A stretch of 64,000 nucleotides of DNA from Myrica gale. Lineage: Eukaryota > Streptophyta > Magnoliopsida > Fagales > Myricaceae. Numbering within the stretch: the stretch's first letter is position 1; every line of letters begins with the position of its first letter. A model generated the notes under the pieces. That model saw nothing but the letters and a program-made list of their open reading frames with translations. It was not told where the DNA came from and did no database searches. The DNA lies in assembly GCA_963930655.1 (NCBI GenBank), contig OZ005604.1, positions 9,806,001-9,870,000 on the forward strand. Reading direction: 5' to 3'. Positions 1 to 9,232 of this stretch are shown here, in pieces. Position numbers and translations under genes: made by a program.

Positions 1-379
1 TGCTTGATGATGAGAAATCTTAAATTCATCTCATACTTTCATTTGCACAAAACTTTCTTTTTCATACAAATGCTTATGTCATGTCGAAATAAATCATGAG
101 AATTCATGCTGTGCATCATTCCAGTTTTTTCAAAAACGTAAGTTTCCACTTACAATTTTCACTTACTTCTGTTCCCTTGAGCGTTTGAACTGCACTTGCC
201 TACAATTGGGTCATACTAGTGTTATTCAAAAGTTCACTAGACGTATAGAGTAGTTATTCAATAACTCGTACTTCGTCATACAAAAACATCCATTTTCTTG
301 ACCTCTAGTTGGTCATCTTATGACACAAGATATTTCCTTAAGTAAAACCTAGTAAGGTTTCCTAATAGTTAAAAAGGGA

Positions 380-658
380 AGCCGCTCGAGCGTCGGTTGA
401 GCGCTCGTCGAGCGTTATGCCTCTGTATAAAAATGTTAAGGGACGCTTGAGCGCCCTTTCGAGCGTTAGTCGGGCGTAACTCTCTGTGAAACTGTTGAGT
501 GGCGCTCGAGCGCAGGTCGAGCGTCGGTCGAACGTGATGTTTCTGCATGAAAAATTGTTCGGAGGACGCTCGAGCGAACTGTCGAGCGTCGGTCGAACGT
601 AAGCCTTCTGTACAAAAATACCTGAAGGACGCTCGAGCGCATGTCGAGCGTCAGTCCA
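380..658. repeat. Tandem repeat of ~60-64 bp with CTCGAGCG palindromes
   Basis: About four and a half imperfect units run in tandem. Each has a variable ctctgta-type spacer, then gacgctcgagcg, then gtcgagcgtcggtcgaacgt. The core cgctcgagcg is a perfect palindrome. The equivalent part of the solo LTR at about 21270-21350 holds only one to two such blocks, so the array has expanded or contracted between copies. Confidence 0.85.
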
Positions 659-1312
659 TATTTCAGACACAAATCACACATTATACTTCCAAAACACACA
701 AAATTTGCCTCAACATGCTCTCCTCTTATAACCTCACATTCCAGACTTCTATTTTACAATTACAAATCAAAACTTCCAATAAAACCATGATCTCATCTCC
801 TCAAACAAATGTTATTGCATCTATTCCACTTTCTTTGGTCTTTTATCAAACACCTAGTGTGCATTTATAGTTCTCTTGACATTTTCTCAGATCTGGTGTC
901 ATTTCTAACATTTAGGGCTTGGTGATTCTTAACAAGACTATCATACATACAACCTAAGGCTTCAATCCATATATTCGACCATACATGCTCAAAATAGATT
1001 TCAATCCTCTCCTAGGCCTTTTATCAAACACTTAGAGCACAAGAACAATTTCTCTTGAACTCTCATTTCAGATCTAGCCATATTTCCCTATGTTTTTATG
1101 TAAAATCTATATTTCCCTTAAATACTTGCAAGATTTACACTATCTTTAAGAAAGCATGTATAGATCTACACTAAACTCTCATGAACACAAGGAGAGAACA
1201 ACCTAGACAAACAACCATCACAACAACAACCAACCAGCAAAAGGAAACAAGAAGAGAATGAGAGAGATGGCCAGCAGAGGTTTTTCCTAGAAAGGGCCGG
1301 ATTTTACCTTGG

Positions 1313-1402
1313 TTTTTCTCCTCTTCCTCTTTCTTCTTCTTCCTCTCCTTTTCTTCTTCTTCTTCTTCTTCCTCTCCTTCTTCTTCTTCTTTCTTTTCTC
1401 TT
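1313..1402. repeat. 90-nt uninterrupted pyrimidine tract in LTR
   Basis: Only C and T occur from 1313 to 1402, mostly tcttct repeats. It is the counterpart, on the opposite strand, of the 224-nt purine tract in the solo LTR at 19453-19676. ORFs read through it are runs of Lys/Arg/Glu or Leu/Phe and are not genes. Confidence 0.9.
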
Positions 1403-2300
1403 GTTCGGGTGAGCTAGGGCAAGACTTATGCGGTTTGGAGGAGGGGTGGGGTGTGTTATACGCAGGGTTTGGGGGAAGGGAAAAGGCAAAACTGCCCTTC
1501 CCCCCATCCTCCCCTTTTTCTCCTCCATTTCTCCCCCATTTTTCCTTTTTTGTCCCTAAAGAAAATTTATTTTCTTTTCCTGCCACTCCACAAATCTAAC
1601 CTTAATATGTCTCCTCATTTCTTGTTCCAAGGATCCACATATTGTCACACATATTTCAAAATTAAAGCCCTAATTAAATTCCTCCAAATATTGTAACTTA
1701 GGGACATATTCAATTAATAAAACAATTCAAGCTAATAAATCTCAACTGCTCAATTTAACAAAGACAATTAATATAACATATAAATTTCTAGCTTAAAACT
1801 CATAAAACGCTAGGAAAAATTTCACTTAGACATAACTTTAGATTAATATAACCATACATACATTTCTCCATAATACATTCTTAATTAAAGTGATACATAC
1901 TTAAGAGGTCATAAGCAATAAATTGACAGACTTAAAATCGGGGTCTCACATTCTCTGCTATAGGAAAATTCACAGAAGTTGTGCTCGCTGTTATTAGGAA
2001 AATTAAAAGAAGAGGTGGGTGCTTTCTCTCACACCTTAGTTGTTATGGGGAAGGAATGTGTAGTTCATTGTCTCAAGTTTTTTGAATAGTAGCGAGGTTG
2101 TAGACAAGTATTGATGGCAATAAACGAACTCTGTCGTCATTCCTTATTTTCGGTTGCAGAGAAGCCTCTTTTCTAAACTGAATTGCTTTGTCAATCTAAC
2201 ACATATTGCTCATTCCTTATTTTCGGTTTGTCAATATGCTTGTATGGGTTACATTGTTAAATGGTATTATTTGTCGCTCAGTAATTTCACACACTTAATG

Positions 2301-5085
2301 CAAGTTGGATGGCGTCAACTGCTAAGCGAGGCAGGAAAGGAGGATGTAGTTCCCAATGATCCTCTTAACAGAGTCGGGGTGCTAAAGGTTTGCCACCACG
2401 ATCATCCCAACATTCCCTGCAAGACAGACCTCTGGGATCTTCAAACGACTCTACACAGCCACCAGATGGATGGCTGGAGCAGGGAGATGTTCGCGACGAC
2501 AAGCGTTGTGAAGGTAAATGTAAAATATGTAACTGGAAATAGCTTGAGAAAGAGATGAAGAGGGAAGAAAGATGAGAACACAAGTATTAGAAATGAATGA
2601 ATATTATTTTTATTTCAACTATACAACTGATATCCTTTATGTACACAGAGTCGTAGAATACTAAAATATGTTATAACTAAAAGCTTGCTCTAAATTCTAA
2701 CTTAACAAGTTTATACAGTTTCAACTAAGTGCTAAATTTAATCTGCTAACAGATAGCATTCCAAGTTAATTCCATTTGTTAATTATGGAGTTACTTTACA
2801 GGATTGATCAAACTTATCTGCAACAATAATACTTATTCAACACATTCAGTTATTGGATCATAGTTGCCCTTCAAGATAGCCTTCAGTTACAATAGCATTT
2901 CTTACCCACCGAATGTATTTTGGATATGTGTTCAACAAGTGGTTTTTATTTTTGTATCGTTATTAGCCTATTTATTTATTTTTCATCCCCTGTCTTTCGG
3001 TCAACAACAAGAAGAAGGTGTTGAGATTATGGAATTTTCTGTTGATCTTCGATGTCAGCTATGTCTAGGGCTACTATGCGACATCGGGGAAAGGCCAAAG
3101 GCATAAAGTTTGCAAAGCTCCAAAAACTGGGATGTGTCCTTGTGAATGTACCATCCGGAGCAAGAGGGCCCTCCTCCGACAATGCTCTAGTACTCACTGT
3201 GAGGGTGACAAATATTGTGCGTACTTTTGCCAATATGAAGCACAAATGCTGGGCGATAGTTCCCAAAGAGGATAAGAATAAGTTATACACTTGAGTCTTG
3301 GTGAGTTTGGAATTGTCTATCTACGTTCCCTCTAGTGTTTGCAACACATCTTCCCTGCATTGTGTTTGTATTTGTTGCATAAATTTGACTAGTTCGTTTT
3401 TATATGTTGTCATATGGCATCTGCATAGGGGGATTTTGAACTGAATTGGGATAGATATGAGGATCGTGAGTGCATCAAGGCGAAGTTGGGCTGTAGTTAC
3501 AAGACATATATGATCTGCATAACATTTTCAAAGGGTTGTTAGGTGGTCTTGGGCCTTCTCAACTCTAAAAGCTACCTCAAGAGGTGAGGCTTTCCCTCAC
3601 ACTTATAAACTGACGACCAGCCCCTTCCACAACCGATGTGGGACTAACCCCAACAAGGGTTTCCAACGAAAGAAGCAGCCATGTCCAATCCTCTAGAAGA
3701 AATACGTGCAGAAACATGGAAAATCATGTGCGACCAATGGGAGGAGGAGGGATACAAGGTGAAGCATATGGTCAACTGTGATGTGCTTATCTTCCGAAGG
3801 AGAATTTTGTAGAATTTGCTTCTTGATAAAAATCATGTATAGTGGTGGATGAGTTCTCCTACCCGAGTTGAATGAATTATGCTATATTTTTTTTTCTAGA
3901 ACATCTATCAGTGGAATGCTATCAATAGGAGGAAGCTCAAAGTGCCTCACACCTCCAGCTCAAAGTCTCTACAAAACCTGCAGGCAGAGCGGGTAACAAT
4001 TCATTAGTTTCATCAAATGGTACCTCCTCTTCATACGGACCAACTCTCACATTATTTTGCAGAGTGACAAAGATGAGAATCTGATTGCATTTTACAAGCG
4101 ATCACACTTGCTGAAATCAGATGAAAAGTTCATCAATGAGGTGCCAGAACAAACATATGCGAGTATGAGTTGAATTTAACTTCACTCGGCAACATCCCAA
4201 CTTATTCGCTACACTAAGATTGCAATCACTTAATTTTGTTAAGATAAAATAATGTTGCGAAATAATTGTTGACTTGAGGATAAATTCCTACTTAGTAAAT
4301 TTGTGGATGTCGTTGCGGTTGTTGAACTATATATCTGCATCTCTAGTTACGTAATTGTACCCTGGTTAAATCAAACGAGAGTCATAGAATATTATATAAG
4401 TGAAAGTGTCCTTGGATTCGAAGTTGGAAGTATTTGCTGACGATGAATAAACTGCTAATATATATTTATGCAGTGGATGGTTTATGTTTGCTGGCATATG
4501 GTTGCATGATATCATTTGAAAACTCTGTGTCTGGAGAGAATATTGAGCTGAGTCAAATTAGTTTTATGTATTGGAAGAATTATCTACTTTGTATTTCTGA
4601 TAATTATTAAATTCTTGCAGGAACGAATGGATTCCTTCCAGCGCCAATGTGAATCAGAAAGGAAGACTTATACCAAAATTGAAGTATATTCCGAGATATT
4701 AGGCAAGAAGTCAAGATATGTTTGCAAATTAGAACGCGCAATTAAACTTGCTTCTTCATCAACTTTACCTACGTAGTTTTTCTAATCTAGAGTGTCAGCT
4801 AGCGAAGGCAAAGGATGAGATAGAAGCAATGAGAGCTGCTAGAGAGAAAGACTTGTAAGATTTTATGAAGAAGCAAGCTGAGATGGAGATCACTCTACGG
4901 GACCACCGTGAGGAGCTGCGGGTGGAGTAGGAGTGCATTCAGTTGGAGCAGGAGCACATGCGATTGGAGCATAAGGAGCACATGCAATTAGAGCAAGAGC
5001 AATTACGGGCAAAAATATCGAAGGAGCTGGAGCAGGGCATGCCCACTGTAATGAAGAAGAAAATGAATGATATGACAAAGCGACT
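2301..5085 (+). pseudogene. CACTA (Ptta/En/Spm-type) transposase-like gene, copy A, decayed
   Basis: Several exon-like blocks read in order on the plus strand. A start near 2311 gives MASTAKRGRKGG and hits a stop within 16 codons. Block 3052-3294 is a basic segment with RHRGKAKGIKFAKLQKLG and GARGPSSDNA. Later blocks are about 3426-3510 (FELNWDRYEDRECIKAKLG), 3690-3800, 3900-4000 (NRRKLKVPHTSSSKSLQ), 4063-4160, and 4621-4775 (FQRQCESERKTYTKIEVYSE). A Glu/His/Arg-rich coiled-coil tail follows at 4790-5090 with in-frame stops. The order and motifs match the plant Ptta/En/Spm transposase family. A diverged second copy of the last blocks is at 58.2-59.3 kb. The segment 3510-3690 interrupts the reading and may be a further insertion. 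Stops in several blocks make it non-functional. Confidence 0.6.
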
Positions 5086-6085
5086 ATAAGGCCAATTTGG
5101 GACCTAACACAGGTAGATGTGAGATGTTGTATTGATCTTTTATGATTGCTACATTATTTAACAATACGATGTTATTTTGGGTTTGATTATGGATAATTAT
5201 GTATAATTATTGATGTTTATGAATGTGAGTATTGTAGTGTTATTGTAATAGTTCATGTAATATAATAATGTTTTTGATTATTATCGAAATTAAAAAAAAC
5301 AAAAAAAATCTGTTAATACCGTTTGATCGACAATTTAGGTGGTCGAACAGTACTGGTAAAACATAACTGATCGCAAAGACCACTGTCCGATCGAAAAAAA
5401 TGCAAATGCCTAAAACCGTGTTAGATCGGTTGACTAACCGTTCTATCAACAAATGCAAGTGATCTAACCGTAAGTAAGAAATGTGTCCAATTGGGCACAT
5501 AACAGTTCGATCGATAATAAATCAAACGTTCGTATCCGGCCTAACCAGTGTCGGTAGCCTATTTTTGAGAAAACCCGGAGGTTTTCTCGGTTCCCGAGTA
5601 CCGGGAAACCGGGGTGTAATTTTATTATTATTATTTTATATTAAACGATGTCTTCGCAGTCACCCCCTCTCTCAATTTCTTCTTCGTCGTATACCTCTCT
5701 CCCTCCCCAGTCCCCTCCCTCTCCAAACTCCCTGCGCACAGGCGGCACAGCCACCCTTCACCGACCACCACAGGTACTCTCATCTTCTCCCCTCCTTCAC
5801 CCTTCGCCGACTATGTTCGACCTCCTCCTCGCGAAACGCTGTGTCTCCCTGGGGACCCAAAGCCCGCGTCTTACCTGCAGCAGATATTGTGGTTGGGTTT
5901 GCAATTGGCAACATATTTCTAAGGGCTCAAGATACTGTCAAGGCTTTTAGGTTGTCACGTATTAGTTGTATGAGAAAATTAGGTATTGTGTATGTACTTT
6001 GTAATAGTTTCTAGGAAAAAATTGTAATAAAGTAGAAATTGAGATTGGAATGCAAACTGTGATGATATTTGATTGAATGTATTAG
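5086..6085. other. Gene-free stretch with short palindromes
   Basis: The first part resembles the 3' flank of CACTA copy B (59290-59440): AT-rich, with a shared gatgtttatgaatgt-like segment. The part at 5310-5520 contains repeated gatcg/ccgtt-type words and a perfect palindrome, atgtgtccaattgggcacat, at 5481-5500. These could be subterminal repeats of the same CACTA element. A palindromic segment around 5580-5615 (cggttcccgagtaccgggaaaccg) follows. An open frame at 5648-5950 is Ser/Pro-rich and not recognised. Confidence 0.35.
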
Positions 6086-6296
6086 CACTACAAAAAAAAC
6101 ACCTATAGCGGCCTCAAAACCGCTGGTATAGGATATAGCAGCGGTTTTTTAGCCGCTGTCACGACTGCCGCTATATACCCGTCGGCATAGGTATATAGCG
6201 GCGGTTTACGTGACCGCTGGTGAAGACCGCCGCGCTATAGCAGCGGTCATTACCGCCGCTATAGACATTTTTATTTGATTTACCTGTAGCGGCGGT
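6086..6296 (+). mobile_element. CACTA transposon terminus with subterminal repeats
   Basis: The stretch starts with cactacaaaaaaaac, the canonical CACTA end, followed by at least eight copies in both orientations of a tatagcggcggt-like word. This is the terminal plus subterminal structure of a CACTA element extending rightward. The matching right end (a tagcggc-rich stretch ending in tttgtagtg) was not found downstream, so the element is truncated or its other end has degraded. Confidence 0.75.
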
Positions 6297-6314
6297 CAAA
6301 GTGAGAAGTGTGGC

Positions 6315-6407
6315 ATGTTCGTGCAACTAGATGTGAATACTGAGATATATCCTATTGATAAAGACGAGAGATTCTTGATGGCATTATCTACCACTCTAAG
6401 TTTGGAG
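6315..6407 (+). pseudogene. RPB8 (RNA polymerase subunit RPABC3) single-exon fragment
   Basis: The 31 codons 6315-6407 read MFVQLDVNTEIYPIDKDER followed by FLMALSTTLSLE and stop at a good donor, GAG|GTAATC. This matches the LDVN-x-(E/I)-(V/I)-YP segment of the eukaryotic RPB8 family, a small OB-fold subunit shared by RNA polymerases I, II and III. The upstream exon and the following exon (expected GTPDTGYYT-like motif) were not found. The exon begins about 18 bp after the last CACTA subterminal repeat. Likeliest reading: a gene fragment captured by, or cut off by, a CACTA element. The ORF running on to 6626 is intron read-through. Confidence 0.7.
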
Positions 6408-7221
6408 GTAATCTTATTCTATTTGTCTCTAAATTCCTTTTCTTTGGCTGCCGTTGATGACCATAATAGGAACCAGAAATCAGAAAATGATACATATATA
6501 AGCTGTAATTTTCTCAAAATTTATTTGTGCGGTTTATGTAAGCCTTACTTGGTTGGAATTATCCAGTCAGCCATGAATAAATGTACGCTATTGAAGTTTG
6601 CATCTCCTCTGTCTAGTGATAAGTGATGCTTTACCATTAATGCTTTAAGAAACACTAAATCCCTTGTTGATTATTGGCTTTTGTTTGCCTTGAGTTGATT
6701 GATGCTTAAAGAGGGGCAAATGCCTGTGTTGCATATTCTTCTCACATAGACGATAAATGTGGCCAAGCTGTTCAAAGAAACATAGTGAGTTGAGAAGGTA
6801 GGATTGATAATAAATGGAGGTTGCTGTGCCAAACCTCTCTGACAGCAGATGAGCCTAGCTTAGCATCTATCTAAATCATTATAATGTTGTACCTTTGAGA
6901 TGGTCCAGTAATCTCTGTAAAAGTGATGCATCTAGCTGTAAGTTTTTTATCATGACCAAGAGCTATTGATCTGGGGAAAATTCTTGCCCTGAGTGATTGA
7001 GTGGCATAATGTAGTGGATGAATTGATTTCGATCTACATTTTGTTTATTGTCTTTGTAACTATCTGCGCCACCTGAACCCAAGATTTAAAGACTTTCTTC
7101 CATCTGCCAGCTGAAACGAAGCTTAAGCAGGGCATTTGCTGATATAAACACAGTATGAGGAAGTAAATTCACTCTGAACTATTCACTGTATAGGCATGAC
7201 TGACATTTTGTTTCGAATAAG

Positions 7222-7272
7222 TTTCAAATTGTCTGTTGTGTTTCGATATGTAACACAACAGACAATTTGAAA
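7222..7272. repeat. Perfect 21-bp inverted repeat
   Basis: The arm 7222-7242 (tttcaaattgtctgttgtgtt) is the exact reverse complement of 7252-7272, with a 9-nt loop. It would form a stable stem in DNA or RNA. It matches no miRNA precursor that I recognise and could be the tip of a small foldback element. Confidence 0.9.
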
Positions 7273-7497
7273 AAGTATGAAACTCATGTGACTTCTGGAC
7301 TGGTAGCTTACAGATTGGAGATAATGTGTTATTTAGCCACAGATGAGTCCTGAGAGCCAAAACATCAGTATGACTTCTGGACAGGTAGCTTACAGATGGT
7401 AATCCAAAATTTCACAAGGAGCCACCATAAATCATGTTCTAGAAGGCTGCATCAAATTCGGTCAAGACTAGAAAGATCAGATTACGTAGCTTATTTT

Positions 7498-7765
7498 TAG
7501 CTGAATTTTTAGGAATATTTGATTTGAATTCAAATTAAATGCTAGTTTATCCATTTTCTTTAGCCGAATTTTTAGGAATATTTGATTTCAATTTAAATTC
7601 AAATCAAATGCTAGTTTATCCTTTTTCCTTAGGCGGATTTTTAAGAATGTTTGAATTTGCATTTGAACTACTTTTCAAATGTTGGTTTATCTCTTTTCCT
7701 TAGCCGAATTTTTAGGAGCATTTAATTTCTTTCATATTTGAACAAGTTTCCTTTTAAAATTAGTT
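7498..7765. repeat. Imperfect tandem repeat, four units of 63-71 bp
   Basis: Units begin with tagc(t/c)gaatttttagga at about 7498, 7561, 7630 and 7701. Each carries an atttgaattcaaat-like core and ends near gctagtttatcc. Confidence 0.75.
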
Positions 7766-8316
7766 TCCTATTCTTGGAGGGATGTTCCAAGTATATTTAA
7801 AAGGTCTTTGGGCATCTAGAAGAACACAACTTTGAGATTAATATTATTTGAAAAACTATTCGAACTTATCGGGATTTCCCGTGACGTTCAACCTGACTTA
7901 TCAAACGGAATTCCACCACCGTTTGTGGTGTCTTCCTTATACTGAGGTTCTTGTTACTAATAAACAACGTGTCGAAGTTTCCATTCGGATATGTCCTAGA
8001 ACGATCTTGGATTCCCTATTGTTGTTGAGTCTCGTTATTCTTAACGAGGTTCACATCATGATAAATAAGAACAAAAAATAGACCTTTAGAACATTAAAAG
8101 CAGGTAGTGACTGAAAAAGATTAAGAACACGTATATACAAAAATTCCAACCAGGTTTGAGCTTCGTCAGCTCCACCATTTTTTATGCTATTGGCTTCTAA
8201 GCACTCAGAACAATAGTCTCTAATTACCATGAATAATCTAAACGCCCTCATTTTTTTCAAAAAAAAAAGTCTACTTTTTCTCTACTAAAGAAAAAAAAAA
8301 TGCTAACTCTGTTACT

Positions 8317-8850
8317 CTACTTACAATATAAATCGTCCCAAAGAGGTAGAGAAAGTCGCTCGACAGCCCAGCTAGGCTGGGTCCCAGACCCGCAGCTCCA
8401 GCTGTGGAATTGTGAAGAAGTCAGTAAAGGAGTCCTACAGAGTGGGCAGGTCACGTGATTCTCATGATCCCGATCTACCCACCTGTCAATGCATTCCCTA
8501 TGGAAGACATGGCAACAGTTCCTGAGCTCCCTGATCTCATCTTCCACGCTCAACTGGTTCAAGCACACAGCACAGGTGTCCCAACTCCTAGTCTCCGGCA
8601 GCCTTTCCGTAAGATCTTCGAAGGTAGTCACTATAAGACTGTCCCTTATCATCTGGGTAGATGCAGCTGTTGAAGGAGAAAACGCCATCTCATCAGAGCC
8701 CGAGGAGACCGAGGGCAAGTTCCTGATCCTTTCTCTTCGTCTGAGAAACCAAGACAGGACCCATCTCACCACTGCAATTACAAGAGCTACCTTGTATAAC
8801 AGATGAGTTACAAGCAAACCCGACGAGTACTCCTCCGCAGAGAAACCCAT
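8317..8850 (-). CDS. Membrane-anchored RING-H2 E3 ubiquitin ligase
   Basis: This complete intronless ORF of 177 residues is typical in size for small plant RING-H2 proteins of the RHA/ATL/XERICO kind. Residues 12-36 form one hydrophobic segment followed by RRRER, which suggests a membrane anchor. The RING-H2 finger spans residues 93-138, with ligands C93, C96, C112, H114, H117, C120, C135 and C138, plus the E2-contacting W124. Such proteins transfer ubiquitin from an E2 to substrates, often in hormone or stress responses; the substrate cannot be told here. The copia element at 8879-14195 begins 24 bp upstream of the TSD-side of the ATG, so the leader is separated from the probable TATA box at 14293-14298. 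The start is the first ATG in frame and precedes the anchor. The coding part itself is undamaged. Confidence 0.9.
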   Translation of the reverse strand: MGFSAEEYSSGLLVTHLLYKVALVIAVVRWVLSWFLRRRERIRNLPSVSSGSDEMAFSPSTAASTQMIRDSLIVTTFEDLTERLPETRSWDTCAVCLNQLSVEDEIRELRNCCHVFHRECIDRWVDRDHENHVTCPLCRTPLLTSSQFHSWSCGSGTQPSWAVERLSLPLWDDLYCK

Positions 8851-8878
8851 TGGAGCAGATGCAAAACAAAGAGAAGCC

Positions 8879-9232
8879 TTTCAAAGATATTGAATTGGTT
8901 TGTGTGATTTCACAGTAGGATGAAAACTGAGTTTGAGGGGAGAGGACTACTGATTGAGAGGAAAACCTTCTCGTCAATTTCTTGCTACTATTTTCTCTAC
9001 ATAATACAAAGCATTGCTGTCCTATTTCTACAAAAACAGCTGTACTACAAGAGTCTGTTGTGTGTGTGACAGAGTGGTCTTGAACCTGCAAAAGCAGCTG
9101 AGAAGCGGTGCTCTGTCCAGCTTGTAAAATGGTAGTGGTCGACGAAAACAAACATTTGCACTCTGCTTCACTTCAGCCACGCGTGACTCACTTGGGACCA
9201 CCACAGTGCCAGCTCACATATTATTTTCGACA
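8879..9232 (-). repeat. 3' LTR of the young copia element
   Basis: The sequence equals 13842-14195. It lies next to the RING-H2 leader, so any LTR promoter activity would read into that gene. A start codon in this LTR (9149-9151) opens a 152-codon frame that runs past the RING-H2 ATG to 8693 in another frame. Confidence 0.95.

Larger units (their letters stand above)
1..1950 (-). mobile_element. Family-A long LTR, copy 1, cut by window edge
   Basis: The right edge ends in gggtctcaca, the reverse complement of the start (TGTGAGACCCCG) of the complete family-A solo LTR at 18884-23079. Going leftward, the order of landmarks matches that LTR: the AT-rich start, a pyrimidine-rich tract, the gggaagggaaaaggcaa segment, the ctcgagcg repeats, then caagcat/catgacat-type sequence near the window start. 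It is therefore a minus-oriented copy whose 3' part lies outside the window. The ORFs seen in it are low-complexity artefacts. LTR length and the 5-bp TSD of the complete copy suggest a gypsy-class element, but no pol is attached here. Confidence 0.8.
6408..8316. other. Intergenic stretch with a perfect hairpin and a short tandem repeat
   Basis: No gene is supported here. The stretch begins with what looks like the RPB8 intron. It contains the hairpin at 7222-7272, a pair of direct repeats (tgacttctggac-ggtagcttacagat at about 7290 and 7371), the tandem repeat at 7498-7765, and a leader-like stretch at 7790-8080 that resembles the end of an LTR but has no partner. Confidence 0.5.

Noticed and set aside
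1287..1696. Overlapping ORFs of Lys/Arg- or Phe/Leu-rich proteins
   Set aside because: They translate the pyrimidine tract and flanks of an LTR; composition is low-complexity and no family fits.
5648..5950. Ser/Pro-rich ORF and the longer frame at 5481-6014
   Set aside because: No recognised domain, no promoter or splice evidence, and the two frames overlap; codon use looks random.
6971..7019. taatgtagtgg as the missing CACTA right end
   Set aside because: No tagcggc subterminal repeats beside it.
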